Shown here: positions 60,996 to 64,000 of the stretch, piece by piece | Layout of the letters: each line of letters begins with the position of its first letter | How positions within the stretch are numbered: the first letter of the stretch is position 1 | Source: Bacteroidota bacterium | Lineage (GTDB): Bacteria; Bacteroidota; Bacteroidia; Chitinophagales; Chitinophagaceae | DNA: 64,000 nt | Direction: 5' to 3' | Assembly (NCBI GenBank): GCA_016868585.1 | Contig: VGGR01000003.1 | Coordinates: 1 to 64,000 of the forward strand | Notes under the pieces: generated by a model | Told to the model about the DNA's origin: nothing | Databases searched by the model: none | The model's input: the letters and a program-made list of their open reading frames with translations, nothing else | Position numbers and translations under genes: made by a program

Positions 60996-63260
60996 TTACA
61001 TTCCGTATTTAGTCAGGAATTTGATACGCATTATTTTCAACTGTTCCCAGGTAAAGTCAAATTCGGCTAATTCTTCCTGTGCAACCTGCAAGGAAGATGT
61101 TTCGCAGCTTTTGAAGTAAGCGATGATCTCTTCTTGCTCTTCCTCATCGATCATTTGTTCAATGGCGTAGTCAAGGTTTAAACGGGTTCCGCTGGCCGCA
61201 ATGGTTTCTATTTCTTCCAATAGTTGATCCATGCGCCATCCTTTATTCTTGGCAATGGTCTCGAGGGAAACTTTTTTATCGGTATTCTGAATGATGTAAA
61301 CTTTATCTCCGCTTTTATTGACCACACTCTTCATCACAAAATCATCAGGGCGCTCTATACTGTTTTCTTCAACATAAGAGGCAATTAGATCCACGAAAGG
61401 TTTACCATATTTAAGCGCCTTTCCTTTACTTACACCTTGGCATTTTTCTAATCCTTCCAAGGTGATCGGATAGGTAGTGGCCATATCTCTTAGGGATGTT
61501 TCCAGAAATATTACAAAGGAGGGCAAGGATCTTTTTTTCGCTTCTTGCTGACGCAAGTCCACCAATTGTTTGAATAGCGCTTGATCAACGGCCAATTCTT
61601 CGACTTCCTCTGCAACTTCCCAATCATCTTCTCCGGCTGCATTATCGTATTGCTTGTTCAATACAATATGGAAAGATTTTGGTTTTTTCAAAAAGGCCTC
61701 TCCCTTCTTCGTGAATTTTAACACGCCATATTCTTCGATATCTTTTGACAAGAACCCTTCCAAAATCATTTGTCGAATCAGTGATTGCCAGAAAAAGGCC
61801 TCTTTATTATTTCCACTGGCAAACACTTCCAGTCCCTCATGTCTAAAGAGCGTAATTTGTGGGGTTAGTTTTCCGGAAATAATTTGAACCACATAGTCTG
61901 TGGCAAACCGTTCGTCCAATTGTCGAATTGCTTTTAACACCAGCGCCGCTTCTTCTTTGGCCTTAATTTTTTCCTTAGGATGTTTGCAATTGTCACAGTG
62001 ACCACAATTCTCTTGCGTGTATTCCTCACCAAAGTAGCTCATCAATACTTTTCGACGACAAACCCCTGTTTCGGCAAAAGCCACTGTTTCCTGAATCAAT
62101 TGTGCGCCAACCTCACGCTCACTCAAAGGCTTATCTCGCATCAGGTGTTCGAGTTTTGAAACATCTTTATGAGAGTAGTATAAAATACAACGTCCTTCTA
62201 ATCCATCGCGCCCTGCCCTTCCGGTTTCCTGATAATAATTTTCAATACTTTTCGGGATATTGTAGTGAATCACGAAGCGAATATCCGGTTTGTCAATGCC
62301 CATCCCAAAAGCAATAGTGGCGCAGATCACTTGCATCTCTTCGCCTAAAAATTGATCCTGTCTTTCCGTACGCACTTTGCCATCCATCCCGGCATGATAG
62401 GCAACTGCTTTGATTCCATTGGCCATCAATACATCCGCCAGTTCTTCCGTGGTTTTTCTATTGAGCGTGTAAATAATACCGCTCTTGCCCTTCATGGTTT
62501 TGATAAAACGAACAATGCTCTCGTCGGTTTGCGCTTTTTTTACTTTGGGCAATACCTCATAATAAAGATTAGGACGATTGAAAGAGGAAATAAAAATATG
62601 GGGATCTCTTAAATCCAGATTTTTGACTATATCGCTTTGGACTTTTGGTGTGGCCGTTGCCGTCAATGCCATCACCGGCGCGTTGGCATTGATCAGCGTC
62701 ATCATTTCTCTTAAGCGTCGGTATTCTGGTCGGAAATCGTGTCCCCACTCCGAAATACAATGTGCTTCATCTACTGCAAAAAAAGAAATAGACAGTGCGG
62801 AGAAAAAGTCAATATTCTCTTGCTTAGCCAACGTTTCGGGGGCTACGTAAAGCATTTTTGTAGTGCCGCTTAACAGATCATCTTGTACGGCGCGTATTTC
62901 TTTTTTGGATAGTGTGGAATTTAAAAAGTGTGCAACCTGATCGTGGCTACTAAATCCGCGAACTAAATCCACTTGATTTTTCATGAGCGCAATCAGTGGC
63001 GAAACAAAAATAGCAACGCCCTCGCTAATCAAGGCGGGCAACTGATAGCACAAACTTTTGCCACCGCCAGTGGGCATAATCACAAAAGTGTCGTGTCCGG
63101 CTAATAAACTTTCTACCGCCTTTTCCTGTGCGCCCTTGAATTTTTTGAAACCAAAGTATTGTTGTAAAGCCTCGTGAAGGCCTTTTATAGGAGCTGTACT
63201 GGCCGCTTTTTTCTTTCCGGGTGATTTTTTTACAAGGTTTTTTTTGGTAAGCTTGCTCAT
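60996..63260 (-). CDS. recQ: ATP-dependent DNA helicase RecQ
   Basis: RecQ unwinds 3-prime-overhang and structured DNA in recombination repair. The 754-residue protein has the order helicase core (FVIMPTGGGKSLCYQLPAL, about 58-76; VDEAHCISEWGHDFRP DEAH box; ETGRAGRDG motif VI), an RQC zinc domain with GVCRRKVLMSYFG and CGHCDNC, a winged helix, and an HRDC domain near 560-640 (RSLPSFVIFLETSLRDMA). The extra C-terminal 110 residues are acidic and typical of the Bacteroidota form. The Lys-rich N-terminus is low in complexity. Confidence 0.95.
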   Translation of the reverse strand: MSKLTKKNLVKKSPGKKKAASTAPIKGLHEALQQYFGFKKFKGAQEKAVESLLAGHDTFVIMPTGGGKSLCYQLPALISEGVAIFVSPLIALMKNQVDLVRGFSSHDQVAHFLNSTLSKKEIRAVQDDLLSGTTKMLYVAPETLAKQENIDFFSALSISFFAVDEAHCISEWGHDFRPEYRRLREMMTLINANAPVMALTATATPKVQSDIVKNLDLRDPHIFISSFNRPNLYYEVLPKVKKAQTDESIVRFIKTMKGKSGIIYTLNRKTTEELADVLMANGIKAVAYHAGMDGKVRTERQDQFLGEEMQVICATIAFGMGIDKPDIRFVIHYNIPKSIENYYQETGRAGRDGLEGRCILYYSHKDVSKLEHLMRDKPLSEREVGAQLIQETVAFAETGVCRRKVLMSYFGEEYTQENCGHCDNCKHPKEKIKAKEEAALVLKAIRQLDERFATDYVVQIISGKLTPQITLFRHEGLEVFASGNNKEAFFWQSLIRQMILEGFLSKDIEEYGVLKFTKKGEAFLKKPKSFHIVLNKQYDNAAGEDDWEVAEEVEELAVDQALFKQLVDLRQQEAKKRSLPSFVIFLETSLRDMATTYPITLEGLEKCQGVSKGKALKYGKPFVDLIASYVEENSIERPDDFVMKSVVNKSGDKVYIIQNTDKKVSLETIAKNKGWRMDQLLEEIETIAASGTRLNLDYAIEQMIDEEEQEEIIAYFKSCETSSLQVAQEELAEFDFTWEQLKIMRIKFLTKYGM

Positions 63261-63469
63261 GAATCCTTTAAGATACTCTTTTTATTTGGTAGGTCATTTT
63301 TAAACCACACTTTCTAAAGAATTGATTATTAAATAGTTGATTAGTCTTTTTTCAAAAATGAACAAAACTGGCAGAGAAACGAATATACTTAGTATAACCC
63401 TCCAATGAAAGTGGTGTTTAGTTAAAATTCCACATTTGTAAACAGGGTTGATTTATACCTAAATGGGGT

Positions 63470-63477
63470 TAATTTTG
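63470..63477 (+). promoter_or_regulatory. Promoter of kdsD
   Basis: TAATTTTG fits the -7 consensus, with TTG at 63448-63450 19 bases upstream as a -33 candidate. The leader to the ATG at 63529 would be about 45 nt. The rest of the 268-base gap after recQ shows nothing further. Confidence 0.5.
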
Positions 63478-63528
63478 TCTCCCGTTCGAGGGAAACAAAA
63501 GAATGTGAAACGGACTGATCCTCTGCCT

Positions 63529-64000
63529 ATGAAGGAATTGATTCGGCAAACCGCCCTACGAACCCTTGACCTAGAGGCCCAATCTATTCAAGGGCTACGT
63601 TCCTCTATAAATGATCAGTTTGTCAAAGCTGTTGAAGCAATTGCAACCACTAAGGGTCGTATAGTAATCAGCGGGATTGGAAAAAGTGCAGTGATTGCTC
63701 AAAAAATTGTTGCCACATTTAACTCCACCGGTACGCCTTCCTTATTCATGCATGCTGCAGATGCTATTCATGGGGATTTAGGGATGATCCAGCAGAATGA
63801 TGTGGTGATTATTATCAGTAAGAGTGGCGAGAGTCCTGAAATTAGAGCGTTGGTACAATTGATTCGCAATTTTGGCAACACCATTATTGCCATGGTGGGT
63901 AATATTCATTCTTCATTGGCGCTACAAGCTTCTTTGATTTTGGATACAACAGTACAACAGGAAGCTTGTCCAAACAATCTGGCTCCCACCAGCAGTACTA
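63529..64000 (+). CDS. kdsD: D-arabinose-5-phosphate isomerase KdsD (partial, runs off the window)
   Basis: Only the first 157 codons are present. The SIS domain is clear: VISGIGKSAVIAQKIVATFN (about 46-65), then STGTPSLFMHAADAIHGDLG (about 66-85) and VVIIISKSGESPEI (about 93-106). These are hallmarks of KpsF/GutQ-type isomerases, which convert ribulose 5-phosphate to arabinose 5-phosphate for Kdo synthesis. Two CBS domains normally follow beyond residue 190, outside the window. With kdsB it supports LPS synthesis. ATG at 63529 is the first good start. Confidence 0.92.
   Translation, partial: MKELIRQTALRTLDLEAQSIQGLRSSINDQFVKAVEAIATTKGRIVISGIGKSAVIAQKIVATFNSTGTPSLFMHAADAIHGDLGMIQQNDVVIIISKSGESPEIRALVQLIRNFGNTIIAMVGNIHSSLALQASLILDTTVQQEACPNNLAPTSST

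Noticed and set aside
1-64000. CRISPR array, insertion sequence or prophage
   Set aside because: No regularly spaced repeats, transposase, integrase or phage structural genes were seen on either strand.

Overview
The window reads as chromosomal DNA of a Bacteroidota bacterium, most likely from the Chitinophagaceae side of the phylum (family-level placement is inference). Grounds: at least sixteen promoters carry the Bacteroidota -7 box TAnnTTTG at the right place before a gene; marker families such as DUF2480, the IPExxxVDY family, SurA_N/parvulin periplasmic isomerases, PadR-PspC pairs and a CarboxypepD_reg outer-membrane barrel are present; there are many Sec signal peptides ending in SAQ or NAQ and many lipoproteins. 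Most of the window is ordinary core genome. I see no CRISPR array, rRNA, tRNA, insertion sequence or prophage.

Layout. 0-9 kb is an accessory, partly decayed stretch. It holds a chimeric agmatinase-TPR reading frame, an M20 amidohydrolase, a GH29 fucosidase, the broken end of a GH20 or sialate-esterase-like enzyme, an S9 oligopeptidase, a GH33 sialidase and a TPR protein, which together suggest scavenging of sialylated and fucosylated glycans and peptides. 9-11 kb: SRAP protein and nadA overlapping tail to tail. 10.8-11.35 kb: an AT-rich gene-free segment with DnaA-box matches and nested inverted repeats. 11.3-27 kb: a PpiD/SurA-like isomerase, DUF2480, an unusual pair of ATP-grasp ligases (the second fused to a SET domain), mnmG and ybeY separated by a near-perfect parS site, feoA-nadD, chrA, an M20D amidohydrolase, feoB in the opposite orientation to feoA, an M28-PDZ peptidase and an IPExxxVDY protein. 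27-33 kb: rho-mnmH-selD (tRNA 2-selenouridine), asnS, and a DUF3089 lipoprotein.

33-46 kb: padR-pspC with a palindromic operator candidate, gcvT-SRPBCC, comB, a large SWIM-SNF2 helicase and a TonB-receptor-like outer-membrane barrel. 45-51 kb: dnaN-sterol desaturase-kdsB, recX-nitrilase, and inositol monophosphatase-thiL. 51-64 kb: GH3-mtgA, the overlapping nfu-pnuC-nadR-like operon, cmoA-methyltransferase, GTP-type pckG, a Tet-like MFS pump, an OmpA lipoprotein, recQ, and the start of kdsD.

Functional threads. Envelope: kdsB, kdsD, mtgA, OmpA, parvulin isomerase, outer-membrane barrel. NAD: nadA, nadD, pnuC and a NadR-like kinase. tRNA modification: mnmG, mnmH-selD, cmoA. DNA replication and repair: dnaN, recQ, recX, SRAP, SNF2. 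The most unusual items are the ATP-grasp/ATP-grasp-SET operon with its stem-loop-rich leader, the parS and possible origin signals, the gene remnants in the first 5 kb, and several genes whose -7 box lies only 3-5 nt before the start codon, predicting leaderless mRNAs. All sequence statements come from reading; no database search or computed statistic was used.
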